From assembly GCA_035298385.1 (NCBI GenBank), contig DATGYC010000048.1:1-30333 (forward strand): a stretch of DNA of 30,333 nt, read 5' to 3'. This document shows positions 1-7,554 of the stretch, piece by piece (the stretch's first letter is position 1; the number at the start of each line of letters is the position of its first letter). Made by a program: the position numbers and the translations under genes. The notes beneath the pieces are model-generated. The model had not been told where the DNA came from, did no database searches, and saw only the letters and a program-made list of their open reading frames with translations. This DNA is from DATGYC01 sp035298385. Its GTDB lineage: Bacteria > Bacillota > Sulfobacillia > Symbiobacteriales > Symbiobacteriaceae.

Positions 1-752
1 GGCAGAATCTCAATGATGATCGAGGCGATGATGTTGGCGATCACCACGTCATAGCCCTTATCCTCGACGGCGGCCAGTTCGCCCTGGGCGACACTGATCG
101 TCACGCCGTTCTTGGCGGCGTTCTCCTTAGCCACCTCGACGGCCACGCCATCGATGTCGATCGCGTGGACCTCGGTGGCGCCCAGGCGGGCAGCGGCGAT
201 CGCCAAGATGCCCGAGCCGGTCCCGACGTCCAGGACCCGCGAGCCCGCCTTCACGATCCCTTCCAGCTGCCGCATGCAGAGGGCGGTCGTCGGGTGGGTG
301 CCCGTGCCGAAGGCCATGCCCGGGTCTAGATGGAGCGGCAGCTCGCCCTCCTGCAGGTCGTACGGCTCCCAGGACGGAATGACGACCAGCCTCTCTCCCA
401 CCTTGGTCGGCTTGAAGTAGGCCTTCCAAGCGTTCGCCCAGTCCTCATCCTGAACCCAGTTGAACTGGGGCTGCTCAATCGTCCCCAGGCCCAGTACCCG
501 AATCTCGTCCAGCCGGGCAGCCAGGGTGGCTTGATGGGACTCTACATCATTCGCCTCAGCGAACCAGGCCTTGACCGTCACCCAGGCGGGATCACCTGGA
601 ACCAGGTCGGTAATCTCCCACGTGGGGCGCCCCTGGATGATATCTAACGGATCATCGACCGAGTACCCCGCCCCGGTCAGTTCAGCCAGCAGATGGCCGA
701 CGGCGTCAGTCGCGGCCCGCTCGCAGTGAATGGAGACTTCCAAGTAACGCAC
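1..752 (-). CDS. prmA: Ribosomal protein L11 methyltransferase PrmA (3' end outside window)
   Basis: This enzyme uses S-adenosylmethionine to methylate ribosomal protein L11 in the cytoplasm. Translating the minus strand from a GTG at 752 gives about 250 residues without a stop. The protein begins VRYLEVSIHC and carries the family motif LDPGMAFGTGTHPTT. Motif I of the methyltransferase fold follows (LDVGTGSGILAIAA), then an acidic SAM-binding strand (VHAIDIDG) and IANIIA near the edge. A GGAGG lies 6 bases before the GTG, which supports this start. The gene follows dnaJ in the usual Firmicutes dnaK-dnaJ-prmA order. Hairpins occupy the gap between dnaJ and prmA. The truncation is caused by the window boundary, not by mutation. 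Confidence 0.95.
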   Translation of the reverse strand, partial: MRYLEVSIHCERAATDAVGHLLAELTGAGYSVDDPLDIIQGRPTWEITDLVPGDPAWVTVKAWFAEANDVESHQATLAARLDEIRVLGLGTIEQPQFNWVQDEDWANAWKAYFKPTKVGERLVVIPSWEPYDLQEGELPLHLDPGMAFGTGTHPTTALCMRQLEGIVKAGSRVLDVGTGSGILAIAAARLGATEVHAIDIDGVAVEVAKENAAKNGVTISVAQGELAAVEDKGYDVVIANIIASIIIEIL

Positions 753-809
753 AGTATGCCTCCCAGTCTTGGTAGCGGTTTCCGCCCATTATAGCACAGC
801 AGTCCCTCT

Positions 810-855
810 GACGATTTCCTGCGGGTCTAAAACCGCCCGGTCCTCGGAAATCGTC
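810..855. repeat. Palindromic repeat element, copy B (dnaJ-prmA intergenic)
   Basis: Ten-base arms at 810-819 and 846-855 (GACGATTTCC and GGAAATCGTC) pair perfectly around a 26-base centre. The centre contains a second stem, GCGG/CCGC, with an 8-base loop. The reverse complement of this copy matches the copy inside hemW (20249-20294) in length and at 22 of 26 central positions. The three arm differences are each compensated on the opposite arm. This is therefore a repeat family, not a chance hairpin. It would be transcribed in the dnaJ-prmA intergenic mRNA. No transposase or target duplication is visible. Confidence 0.8.
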
Positions 856-884
856 GAAGGGGCCCCCCTGCGGGGCGCCCCTTC
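856..884 (-). terminator. GC-rich hairpin after dnaJ
   Basis: Arms GAAGGGGC (856-863) and GCCCCTTC (877-884) enclose a further CCCC/GGGG pairing around a short loop. It lies just beyond the dnaJ stop. The minus-strand sequence after the stem (CGACGATTTCC) has no real U-run, so it may be an attenuator or mRNA-stabilising stem between dnaJ and prmA, not a strong terminator. The core resembles the hairpin at 25431-25456. Confidence 0.45.
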
Positions 885-889
885 TGCTG

Positions 890-2020
890 CTACTTATCAA
901 AGACATCCTTCAGCTTGTCGAAGAAGGACTTATGCTCCGGGGTATCCTGGACCGTCTCGCCCCGGCCGTGGGCGAACTCCAAGAGCAACTCTCGCTCCCG
1001 CTTGGAGAGCGACTTCGGCGTCTTCACCTGAACAACCAGGATCTGATCGCCCCGCCCGCTTCCCCGCAGGCGCTTCATCCCCTTGCCCTTCAGCGTGACC
1101 GTATCACCAGGCTGGATCCCCTCAGGGATCTTCGCCATCGTAGGGCCATCCAGGGTAGGCACCTCAAGCTCCGTGCCGAGCGCCGCCTGGATGAAGGAGA
1201 TCGAGACCTCATGCACCAGGTCATCGCCCTGCCGCTTAAAGCGGCGGTCCGGCCGGACCTGCATGACCACATACAGATCACCCGGCGGGCCACCCCGATC
1301 GCCCTTCTCGCCATAGCCCGGCATGCGGAGGCGGTTCCCCGTCTCTACGCCGCCAGGGATCTTCACCTCGACCGTCCGGGTCTTCTGGACCTCACCCTTG
1401 CCGCGGCAGGTCGGACAGGGGTTCTCAACCATCTTGCCGCTCCCGTTGCAACGGTCACAGGTCGACTGGTTGACGAACTGACCAAAGATCGTGTTCTGCC
1501 GGGTGGTGATCGTGCCGCTGCCCTTGCACTTCGTGCAGGTGACCGGCTCCGTGCCGGGACGGGCGCCCGAACCCTTGCAGGTCTCGCACTCCTCCGTCAT
1601 CGGCAGCCGGATCTCCTTGGTCGTACCAAAGGCCGCCTCTTCCAGGGTCAACTCCAGGTTGTACTGGAGGTCATCGCCCTGGACCGGTCCTCGCTGCTGG
1701 CGCCCCCGGCCGCCGCCAAAGAACATGTCGAAGATGTCGCCCATGTTCCCGCCGCCGAAGCCTTCCCCGAACGGATTACCGCCCCCGCCGCCCATCTGCT
1801 CCGCCGCGTGGCCGAACTGATCGTACTGGGCGCGCTTCTGGGCATCCGAGAGCGTCTGGTAGGCCTCATTGACCTCCTTAAACTTCTCGTGGGCGTTGGG
1901 GTCATCCTTATTGACGTCCGGGTGGTACTTCCGGGCCAGGCCACGGAATGCCTTCTTGATCTCCGCCTCCGAGGCGCCCTTCTGGACCCCCAAGACCTCA
2001 TAGTAATCGCGCTTGGCCAC
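890..2020 (-). CDS. dnaJ: Chaperone protein DnaJ (Hsp40)
   Basis: DnaJ delivers unfolded clients to DnaK and stimulates its ATPase. The J domain is at the N-terminus (KRDYYEVLG through the HPD motif in KYHPDVNKDD). A Gly/Phe-rich stretch follows (GGGGGNPFGEGFGGG), then a zinc-binding domain with four CxxCxGxG-type repeats (CETCKGSG, CTKCKGSG, CDRCNGSG, CPTCRGKG), then the C-terminal substrate-binding domains. I chose GTG at 2020 (VAKRDYYEVLG) because it matches the usual DnaJ N-terminus and has GGAGGG ten bases upstream. An in-frame GTG at 2038 would add six residues. About 376 residues is normal for type I DnaJ. It follows dnaK after a hairpin and is probably in the CIRCE-controlled grpE-dnaK-dnaJ transcript. 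Confidence 0.97.
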   Translation of the reverse strand: MAKRDYYEVLGVQKGASEAEIKKAFRGLARKYHPDVNKDDPNAHEKFKEVNEAYQTLSDAQKRAQYDQFGHAAEQMGGGGGNPFGEGFGGGNMGDIFDMFFGGGRGRQQRGPVQGDDLQYNLELTLEEAAFGTTKEIRLPMTEECETCKGSGARPGTEPVTCTKCKGSGTITTRQNTIFGQFVNQSTCDRCNGSGKMVENPCPTCRGKGEVQKTRTVEVKIPGGVETGNRLRMPGYGEKGDRGGPPGDLYVVMQVRPDRRFKRQGDDLVHEVSISFIQAALGTELEVPTLDGPTMAKIPEGIQPGDTVTLKGKGMKRLRGSGRGDQILVVQVKTPKSLSKRERELLLEFAHGRGETVQDTPEHKSFFDKLKDVFDK

Positions 2021-2097
2021 CCGCTCTACTCCCTCCACCGGCTGGTGCCGGTACTTCCTCGGCCCGGTCCAGCTTTGGACCTCGGGCGCGTCATGGC

Positions 2098-2129
2098 TGT
2101 AGGACCGGCCCCACCGGGCCGGCCCTACA
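2098..2129 (-). other. Stem-loop between dnaK and dnaJ
   Basis: Arms TGTAGG-A-CCGGCCC (2098-2111) and GGGCCGG-C-CCTACA (2116-2129) form a 13-pair stem with one A/C mismatch and a 4-base loop. It has no downstream U-run on the minus strand, so it is unlikely to be a full terminator. It could stabilise the dnaK mRNA or lower dnaJ output. The GTAGG...CCTAC ends resemble those of the palindrome in hemW, but the interior is different. Confidence 0.6.
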
Positions 2130-2141
2130 AGATCCCAAAGC

Positions 2142-3956
2142 TTACTCCTTGACGTCGAAGTCGGCGTCCATGGTGCCGTCGCCGGCCGGGCCAGCAGCGC
2201 CGCCCGGGGCCGCCTCGGCGCCCGCCTTCTCGTACATCGCCGCAGAGAGCTTGTAGACCGCCTCGGTCAGCTTCTCGTTGGCCGACTTGATCGCCTCGGT
2301 GTCGGACCCCTCAAGGGCCGTCTTAACCGGTTCGATCGCCGCCTTCACGTCATTCAACAACGCCTCGTCCAAGCCCTTCTCGGCCGACTCCTTCACCAAC
2401 TTCTCCGCCTGGTAGACAGCCGAGTCAGCGTTGTTCCGGGTCTCGATCTCCTCGCGCCGCTTCTTGTCCTCGGCGGCCATCGCCTCGGCCTCCTTGACGG
2501 CCTTCTCGATGTCGTCCTTGGACATGGAGGTTTGCGACTGGATGGTGATCTTCTGCTCCTTGCCAGTGCCAAGGTCCTTGGCCGAGACATGGACGATACC
2601 GTTGGCGTCGATGTCGAACTTGACCTCGATCTTCGGCACGCCACGGGGCGCCGGGGCGATGCCGTCCAGGATGAACTTGCCCAGCGTCTTGTTGTAGGCG
2701 GCCATCTCGCGCTCGCCCTGCAGGACGTGGATCTCCACCTGGGTCTGGCTATCCGCCGCCGTCGAGTAGACCTGGGTCTTCTCGGTCGGGATGGTCGTGT
2801 TCCGCTCGATCATCTTGGTGAAGACGCCGCCCAGGGTCTCAATGCCCAGTGAGAGCGGGGTGACGTCGAGCAGCAGGACGCCCTTGACGTCGCCGGTCAG
2901 GACGCCGCCCTGGACCGCAGCGCCGAGCGCCACGACCTCATCCGGGTTGATCCCCTTGTAGGGCTCCTTGCCCATGAAGCGGCGAACCGCCTCCTGGACC
3001 GCCGGAATGCGGGACGAGCCACCGACGAGCAGGACCTTATCGATCTCGGACGGGGAGAAACCCGAGTCCTTCAGCGCCTGACGGGTCGGGCCCATCGTGG
3101 CCTCAACCAGATCAGCGGTCAGCTCCTCGAACTTGGCCCGGGTCAGGGTCTCGTCCATATGGACCGGGCCCTCCGCCGTCATCGAGATGAACGGCAGGTT
3201 GATGTTGGTGGTCGCGACAGAGGAGAGCTCAACCTTGGCCTTCTCCGAGGCCTCCAGGAGGCGCTGACGAGCCTGCTTATCCTTGCGCAGATCGACGCCA
3301 TGCTCCTTCTGGAACTTGTCGGCCAGGTAGTTCAGGACCTTCTCGTCAAAGTCGTCGCCGCCGAGGCGGTTGTTGCCAGCGGTCGCAACGACCTCAAAGG
3401 TGCCGCCGCCCAGCTCGAGAATCGAGACGTCGAAGGTACCGCCGCCCAGATCGAAGACCAGGATCTTCTGATCCTCTTCCTTGTCCAGGCCGTAGGCCAG
3501 GGCCGCAGCCGTCGGCTCGTTGACGATGCGGAGGACCTCAAGGCCAGCGATCTGGCCGGCGTCCTTGGTCGCCTGACGCTGAGCGTCGGAGAAGTAAGCC
3601 GGAACGGTGATGACTGCCTGGGTCACCTTCTCGCCCAACTTCGCCTCAGCGTCGGCCTTCAGCTTGGCCAGGATCATCGCCGAGATCTCCTGCGGGGTGT
3701 AGCCCTTATCGTCAATCCGGACCTTGTAATCGGTACCCATGTGGCGCTTGATCGAGGCGATCGTGCGATCCGGGTTGGTAACGGCCTGACGCTTCGCCAC
3801 CTTGCCCACCAGACGCTCACCAGTCTTGCTGAACGCCACCACAGACGGAGTGAGGCGGTCACCCTCAGCATTCTCAATGACGACCGGATCCTTGCCTTCC
3901 ATAAACGCAACGACCGAGTTGGTCGTGCCCAGGTCGATGCCAATCACCTTCGGCAT
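2142..3956 (-). CDS. dnaK: Molecular chaperone DnaK (Hsp70)
   Basis: This is the ATP-dependent Hsp70 chaperone, cycling with DnaJ and GrpE in the cytoplasm. The 604-residue product is full length. It begins PKVIGIDLGTTNSVVA and contains the phosphate-binding signatures VFDLGGGTFDVSIL and VLLVGGSSRIPAV. A beta-sandwich substrate-binding domain follows (LLLDVTPLSLGIETLGG) and then a helical lid. The C-terminus ends DADFDVKE, an acidic tail of the family type. The ATG has GGAGG about 10 bases upstream. grpE lies 49 bp upstream and dnaJ downstream, so it is likely co-transcribed from the CIRCE-regulated promoter before grpE. Confidence 0.99.
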   Translation of the reverse strand: MPKVIGIDLGTTNSVVAFMEGKDPVVIENAEGDRLTPSVVAFSKTGERLVGKVAKRQAVTNPDRTIASIKRHMGTDYKVRIDDKGYTPQEISAMILAKLKADAEAKLGEKVTQAVITVPAYFSDAQRQATKDAGQIAGLEVLRIVNEPTAAALAYGLDKEEDQKILVFDLGGGTFDVSILELGGGTFEVVATAGNNRLGGDDFDEKVLNYLADKFQKEHGVDLRKDKQARQRLLEASEKAKVELSSVATTNINLPFISMTAEGPVHMDETLTRAKFEELTADLVEATMGPTRQALKDSGFSPSEIDKVLLVGGSSRIPAVQEAVRRFMGKEPYKGINPDEVVALGAAVQGGVLTGDVKGVLLLDVTPLSLGIETLGGVFTKMIERNTTIPTEKTQVYSTAADSQTQVEIHVLQGEREMAAYNKTLGKFILDGIAPAPRGVPKIEVKFDIDANGIVHVSAKDLGTGKEQKITIQSQTSMSKDDIEKAVKEAEAMAAEDKKRREEIETRNNADSAVYQAEKLVKESAEKGLDEALLNDVKAAIEPVKTALEGSDTEAIKSANEKLTEAVYKLSAAMYEKAGAEAAPGGAAGPAGDGTMDADFDVKE

Positions 3957-4005
3957 TAGCGGGAACCTCCTTCGATGTTTAAAAAACTCGATGAACGAAA
4001 AATAG

Positions 4006-4536
4006 TTAAGCCAACTTGTTGACCTGAACCCGGCTCGGCCGGATCACCCGGTCACCCAACCTGTAACCCTTCTGGAATTCGAGGACGATCTGATCCTCTT
4101 CATACTCCGGATTCTCAACCGTCATCACCGCTTCGTGCAGGATGGGGTCGAACGACTGTCCAGGCGCGGCTTCGATCTCCGTCACGCCCTCCTTAGCCAG
4201 GCTATCCCGGAAGGAGCGGGCGGTCATCTCGACGCCCTGGCGGAGCTTCTCATCACCGGCGGCCGGGGCTGTACTCAGCGCCCGGTCTAGGTTATCCAGA
4301 ACCGGTAGGAACCCGAGTACGAGTCGCTGGTTAGCGAAGGCCTGTAGGTCCTCCTTCTCCCTGGCGACGCGCCGCTTGTAGTTCTCCCAGTCAGCCTGGG
4401 TACGAGCGAGCTGGTTCTTCAGCTCCACAACCAACGCTTGCAAACGCTCTACCTCTGCTGCCTCCGACGGTGCTTCCTCTACCTGCGGAGTGGCCTCTTC
4501 GGCCTCCGACTGCTTCTGCTCATCGGTCATGCCCAC
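4006..4536 (-). CDS. grpE: Nucleotide exchange factor GrpE
   Basis: GrpE releases ADP from DnaK and helps reset the chaperone cycle. The product is 176 residues, with an acidic, low-complexity N-terminus (DEQKQSEAEEATPQVEEAPSEA). A long helical coiled-coil follows (VERLQALVVELKNQLARTQADWENYKRR). The C-terminal beta domain carries the family ending GYRLGDRVIRPSRVQVNK. The listed start is GTG at 4536, close behind AGAGGTGA. An ATG two codons later (4530) is an alternative. It is the first gene of grpE-dnaK-dnaJ and sits directly after a CIRCE operator, so HrcA repression is expected. Confidence 0.97.
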   Translation of the reverse strand: MGMTDEQKQSEAEEATPQVEEAPSEAAEVERLQALVVELKNQLARTQADWENYKRRVAREKEDLQAFANQRLVLGFLPVLDNLDRALSTAPAAGDEKLRQGVEMTARSFRDSLAKEGVTEIEAAPGQSFDPILHEAVMTVENPEYEEDQIVLEFQKGYRLGDRVIRPSRVQVNKLA

Positions 4537-4554
4537 TAGGTCACCTCTCTGTTG

Positions 4555-4581
4555 TTAGCACTCGGTATAGGTGAGTGCTAA
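4555..4581 (-). promoter_or_regulatory. CIRCE operator (HrcA binding site)
   Basis: A perfect match to the CIRCE consensus is present: TTAGCACTC at 4555-4563, nine spacer bases, and GAGTGCTAA at 4573-4581. It lies between the grpE promoter and the grpE start, covering the expected transcript start and 5' leader. HrcA, encoded at 6245-7273, should repress grpE-dnaK-dnaJ here and release on heat shock. This is the only complete CIRCE I found in the window. Confidence 0.97.
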
Positions 4582-4594
4582 CGACTCTGAGAAA

Positions 4595-4623
4595 AAAATA
4601 GCATCCGGACCCAATCGTGTCAA
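4595..4623 (-). promoter_or_regulatory. Sigma-A promoter for grpE-dnaK-dnaJ
   Basis: On the minus strand TTGACA (4623-4618) and TATTTT (4600-4595) are separated by exactly 17 bases. The CIRCE operator begins about 13 bases after the -10 box, the usual position for HrcA-controlled promoters. Confidence 0.85.
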
Positions 4624-4691
4624 TCCTCTCAGATAACCCTCATGAAGCATCTCCAGCAAAAGGGCGCCCCATCCAATCTATCTCTTCAACG

Positions 4692-4720
4692 TTGGTCTTT
4701 TCTAACACGTGTGATAATAT
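4692..4720 (+). promoter_or_regulatory. Sigma-A promoter for the PilZ gene at 4751
   Basis: TTGGTC (4692-4697) and TAATAT (4715-4720) are 17 bases apart on the plus strand and end 30 bases before the start codon. It diverges from the grpE promoter, so the two units are read away from each other across about 70 bp. Confidence 0.7.
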
Positions 4721-4750
4721 GGAGGGTAGATTCGGCGGGAGGTGACTGGG

Positions 4751-5401
4751 ATGTCTCAACAGCCCTTGGCGACGGACGTCGTTCCGGCCCCCGAGATCAA
4801 CCTGCGCCAGATTGTGGGTCTGCAAGCTCACCTTCAGTTTATGGAGGGGGGGTCCAGTTCCCGACTAGTCACCGTCTCGTGTACCACAATCAAGGCCGAC
4901 CGGAATGAACTGACCTTGGAGATCGCCGGGAGCGCCCCGTTACCCGTTCTGGATGGAGCGGTCGTACTCGATATCACGCTAGAGACGGCCCTGCTCCAGT
5001 GTTACACAACGGTCCGGGCAGTTCACGGGCGCCTGGTCAAGCTGCGCACACCGGCAAGACCACACATCGTCCAGCGACGTCGCTTCCAACGGGTCCCCCT
5101 CTTCCTCTCGGTCACGCTACGACCAGAGGCCGCTGGCGAGATTCCCTCCCAGTTGATCAATCTCAGCTTGGATGGAGCGGCCTGCGTCATGGTCGAGCCC
5201 CTGCCACCCGGCACCTCGCTGGTGATCAACCTAGCAGCAACGGGGCTCCACCCGCCAACCGTCACAGCCAGCGTGATGCGCTGCACCCCGACACCGAACC
5301 AACTCTGGGTGATGGGGTTGCAATTCCTCTCCCTGACCCCGGACCAGCGGCTCTACCTTGGGAAGTATCTCAGCAGTTGTCAGTCGGACCCAACCGAATG
5401 A
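4751..5401 (+). CDS. PilZ-domain protein, YcgR-like (putative c-di-GMP receptor)
   Basis: PilZ domains bind cyclic di-GMP. YcgR-type proteins commonly use this to control motility or exopolysaccharide; the target here is unknown. The N-terminal half (about residues 15-105) is a beta-rich PilZN-like region. The C-terminal PilZ domain begins at VQRRRFQRVPL, which supplies the RxxxR motif, followed by NLSLDGAAC, which fits D/NxSxxG. I chose ATG at 4751 because GGGAGGTGA lies just upstream; an in-frame GTG at 4742 sits inside that ribosome binding site. The gene is inserted on the opposite strand between hrcA and grpE. A second protein with the same layout is at 16011-16667. Confidence 0.85.
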   Translation: MSQQPLATDVVPAPEINLRQIVGLQAHLQFMEGGSSSRLVTVSCTTIKADRNELTLEIAGSAPLPVLDGAVVLDITLETALLQCYTTVRAVHGRLVKLRTPARPHIVQRRRFQRVPLFLSVTLRPEAAGEIPSQLINLSLDGAACVMVEPLPPGTSLVINLAATGLHPPTVTASVMRCTPTPNQLWVMGLQFLSLTPDQRLYLGKYLSSCQSDPTE

Positions 5402-5410
5402 ATCGATAAC

Positions 5411-5430
5411 GCCCCCGCTGTTGCGGGGGC
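5411..5430. terminator. Hairpin between convergent PilZ and lipoprotein genes
   Basis: GCCCCCGC (5411-5418) and GCGGGGGC (5423-5430) form a perfect 8-bp stem with a TGTT loop between two convergent genes. U-runs are weak on both sides, so termination may be partial. It is placed to serve both strands. Confidence 0.6.
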
Positions 5431-5437
5431 GCCTCTG

Positions 5438-6139
5438 TTAGGGGCCCGGCTCGGGCATTCGCTTCTTGAGTTCCGCGGCAAAGAGCGTCGCATCGCTGGC
5501 CACCACGGGCGGCGCCTTGCCGTCCACCCAGACTTCAGGTGCGGCCAGCTGTTTGCTGGGTACGGGATCCCCCTTCATCACCTTGTGGTAGGAGTTCTTC
5601 GGGTTCGTCACATCGATCGACTCCGCCCGAATGATCCACTTCCCGGGCGCCCACGTAAACTTCTGAACCAGATTACGAGTGAGGACAGCCACTTCCCAGC
5701 ACTCTTCAGCCGCGCACTTGGTCAGCAAGAACCAGTGTTTCTCCCCGCCAGTCTCCTGCGTCCAGGCTAGGCCGTCCCGTAGTGCCGCCGGCAGGTAGAG
5801 CAGGAAGGCCCCGCTCTTTGCATCCTTGCGGTAGAGACCATCAGGCCGGAGTTGCCAGGTGACGTAGGGTGTACCCCCTTGGGTCCCGACTACCGCCTCC
5901 GGGGTGATGAGGACGGCCTCCGTCTGGGTAGCCGTGCCATCATCAAACGTAGCCTGCCACTCGATGGGGCCGACGGGCAGGAGGTCCCGCACGTTCGCTG
6001 TAACCGGGACGGGTTCCGTCACGGGCGATGGCGTGGGTGTTGGCGCCGCCTTCTGCCACGGTAACGAGAGCCTTCCGCACCCAGCCAGGAGCAGACCCAC
6101 CACCAGGATTCCGCCCCACCAGCCACGACGACGAGCCAT
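5438..6139 (-). CDS. Putative lipoprotein of unknown function
   Basis: I do not recognise a family for this protein. Starting at ATG 6139, it opens with MARRRG, a hydrophobic stretch, and the lipobox LLAGC with Cys21 as the likely lipidated residue. A proline/threonine-rich linker (PTPTPSPVTEP) follows, then about 190 residues of beta-rich sequence with two close cysteines (KCAAEECW). It is therefore probably anchored on the outer face of the membrane. An AAGGGGTGG ribosome binding site lies 6 bases upstream. A longer in-frame reading would run back through the hrcA terminator and is rejected. It is separated from hrcA by that terminator, so it probably has its own promoter, which I could not place. 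Confidence 0.8.
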   Translation of the reverse strand: MARRRGWWGGILVVGLLLAGCGRLSLPWQKAAPTPTPSPVTEPVPVTANVRDLLPVGPIEWQATFDDGTATQTEAVLITPEAVVGTQGGTPYVTWQLRPDGLYRKDAKSGAFLLYLPAALRDGLAWTQETGGEKHWFLLTKCAAEECWEVAVLTRNLVQKFTWAPGKWIIRAESIDVTNPKNSYHKVMKGDPVPSKQLAAPEVWVDGKAPPVVASDATLFAAELKKRMPEPGP

Positions 6140-6206
6140 CCCTGACCACCCCTTCCATTCCGAATAATCATTCGTTAGACGTTGGGTAGCCCCCTCCTGT
6201 TGCACA

Positions 6207-6239
6207 CAAAAAGGACCGGCTGGGTCTCCCCAGCCGGTC
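6207..6239 (-). terminator. Rho-independent terminator after hrcA
   Basis: On the minus strand an 11-bp perfect stem (6239-6229 with 6224-6214, GACCGGCTGGG type) with a 4-base loop is followed by CTTTTTGTG. It lies a few bases after the hrcA stop. It separates hrcA transcription from the lipoprotein gene and from grpE further on. Confidence 0.92.
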
Positions 6240-6244
6240 ACTCC

Positions 6245-7273
6245 TTATTTACGGTCCGGTAGGACCGCCAGATGCTTCGTGATGGAGTCCAGGATGCCGA
6301 CCACGCGGCCATACTCCATCCGCTTCGGTCCGATCACGCCCATCCGGCCAATCGCCTGATCGCCCACGCGGTAGGTGGTCGAGACGATGCTGCAGTCCAT
6401 CATCTCCTGCACCTGAATCTCCTCACCAATCGAGATCATCGGTCCACGCGCCTCGCCCTTGCCGGCCAGGAGGTTAGCGACCGACTCCTCATGCTCCAGC
6501 AGCCCCAACAGACGCCGCACTTTGTCGACGTCCTGGAACTCCGGCTGCGCCAAGATGTTCGTAGTGCCACCTAGAATGATGCGCTGGCGCCCCGACTCCT
6601 CCAGCCGTTCCCCCATGAAGGTTAGGGCCTGCTCAAGCAACGCCCCATACCGCTGCAACTCATTCTGCAGGGCCCGGATTGCGGTGCGGGAGAGCGCCTG
6701 GACCGGCTGACCTCGTAGCTGCTCGTTCAGCAGATCGGAGACCCGCTGCAACTCCAGCATGGTGATCTCAACCGGCAGCTCCAGCACCTGGTTCTCCACG
6801 AAACCGGAATTGGTTACATAGATCAGAATCGCCTTGTCGCCACCCAGCGGGACAAGCCGGAGCTCTCGCACCTGCGCCTGGTTGTTCTGCGGACCCGTGA
6901 CCACAGCGGTCAGCTTGGTAGCGTCCGAGAGCAGGCGGGCCGTCTCTCGAATCAACGTCTCGATCTCAGCCGCCTTACGTTGAAACGTACGGCGAATCAG
7001 ATCTTCCTCATTGGCAGTGACTGTCCGCTTCTGCATGAGACAGTCCACGTAGTAGCGGTACCCGCGATCCGACGGAATGCGACCGGCCGAGGTGTGAGGT
7101 TGCTCGAGAAAACCCAAGTCTTCGAGGTCTGACATCTCGTTGCGAATAGTCGCCGGGCTGACACCAAGCTGATATTTCCGCGCTAGCGTCCGCGAGCCCA
7201 CCGGCTCCGCTGTGGCGACGTAGTCCTCAATCAACGCTTGTAGCACTCGGTTCTTTCGATCGTCCAGCCCCAC
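6245..7273 (-). CDS. hrcA: Heat-inducible transcription repressor HrcA
   Basis: HrcA binds CIRCE operators and represses class I heat-shock genes. The product is 342 residues, a normal length. A winged-helix DNA-binding region fills the N-terminus (KNRVLQALIEDYVATAEPVGS through SPATIRNEMSDLEDLGFLEQP), followed by the conserved HTSAGRIPSDRGYRYYVD. The C-terminal part includes the IGxE-like effector region (ISIGEEIQVQEM) and ends near MEYGRVVGILDSI. The GTG start at 7273 lies just after GGGGGTGAGG. In most Firmicutes hrcA heads the grpE-dnaK-dnaJ operon. Here a terminator and two unrelated genes separate them. Confidence 0.97.
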   Translation of the reverse strand: MGLDDRKNRVLQALIEDYVATAEPVGSRTLARKYQLGVSPATIRNEMSDLEDLGFLEQPHTSAGRIPSDRGYRYYVDCLMQKRTVTANEEDLIRRTFQRKAAEIETLIRETARLLSDATKLTAVVTGPQNNQAQVRELRLVPLGGDKAILIYVTNSGFVENQVLELPVEITMLELQRVSDLLNEQLRGQPVQALSRTAIRALQNELQRYGALLEQALTFMGERLEESGRQRIILGGTTNILAQPEFQDVDKVRRLLGLLEHEESVANLLAGKGEARGPMISIGEEIQVQEMMDCSIVSTTYRVGDQAIGRMGVIGPKRMEYGRVVGILDSITKHLAVLPDRK

Positions 7274-7319
7274 AACCTCACCCCCATTCGTTCAGTTGAT
7301 GAGCACTCCTTGTGTTATG

Positions 7320-7349
7320 AACATAGCAAAGCTCGCTGTAGACCGTCAA
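7320..7349 (-). promoter_or_regulatory. Probable promoter for hrcA with a degenerate half-CIRCE downstream
   Basis: On the minus strand TTGACG (7349-7344) and TATGTT (7325-7320) are 18 bases apart. About 12 bases further on, GAGTGCTCA (7308-7300) matches one CIRCE half-site in 8 of 9 positions, but the other half is not recognisable at the proper spacing. Autoregulation by HrcA is possible but not demonstrated by the sequence. Confidence 0.55.
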
Positions 7350-7419
7350 GGTGAGAGGCCCCATCATCGGGCGCCCTCCCTATACGTGGTCCTGTTGCCA
7401 ATTTTGTCTATTAACAGTA

Positions 7420-7448
7420 TTGACACGCAGATAGCATGGCTGTATGAT
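7420..7448 (+). promoter_or_regulatory. Sigma-A promoter for the chemoreceptor gene
   Basis: TTGACA (7420-7425) and TATGAT (7443-7448) are separated by 17 bases. The following leader of about 100 bases to the GTG at 7555 is AT-rich and shows no riboswitch that I recognise. Together with the hrcA promoter this accounts for most of the 281-bp divergent gap. Confidence 0.85.
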
Positions 7449-7554
7449 TCTGTTTGAAGGAAAAAATTATCATATTTAGATAAAGAAAGGGAGGGTAGGA
7501 TATTCTTACAGCGGCAACATTCCGGTACCGTGACTTACAGGAGGTGAATCGCCG

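Noticed and set aside
932..2152. Long plus-strand open frame of about 400 codons opposite dnaJ
   Set aside because: It is antisense to a clear DnaJ. Its translation is Leu/Arg/Ala-rich without motifs, as expected from high-G+C codon bias in the complementary frame.
6140..6241. N-terminal extension of the lipoprotein gene back to 6241
   Set aside because: The extension reads through the hrcA terminator hairpin. A proper signal peptide and ribosome binding site occur at ATG 6139.
7300..7324. Second full CIRCE operator before hrcA
   Set aside because: Only one half-site is recognisable. The other half matches about 2 of 9 positions at the correct spacing.
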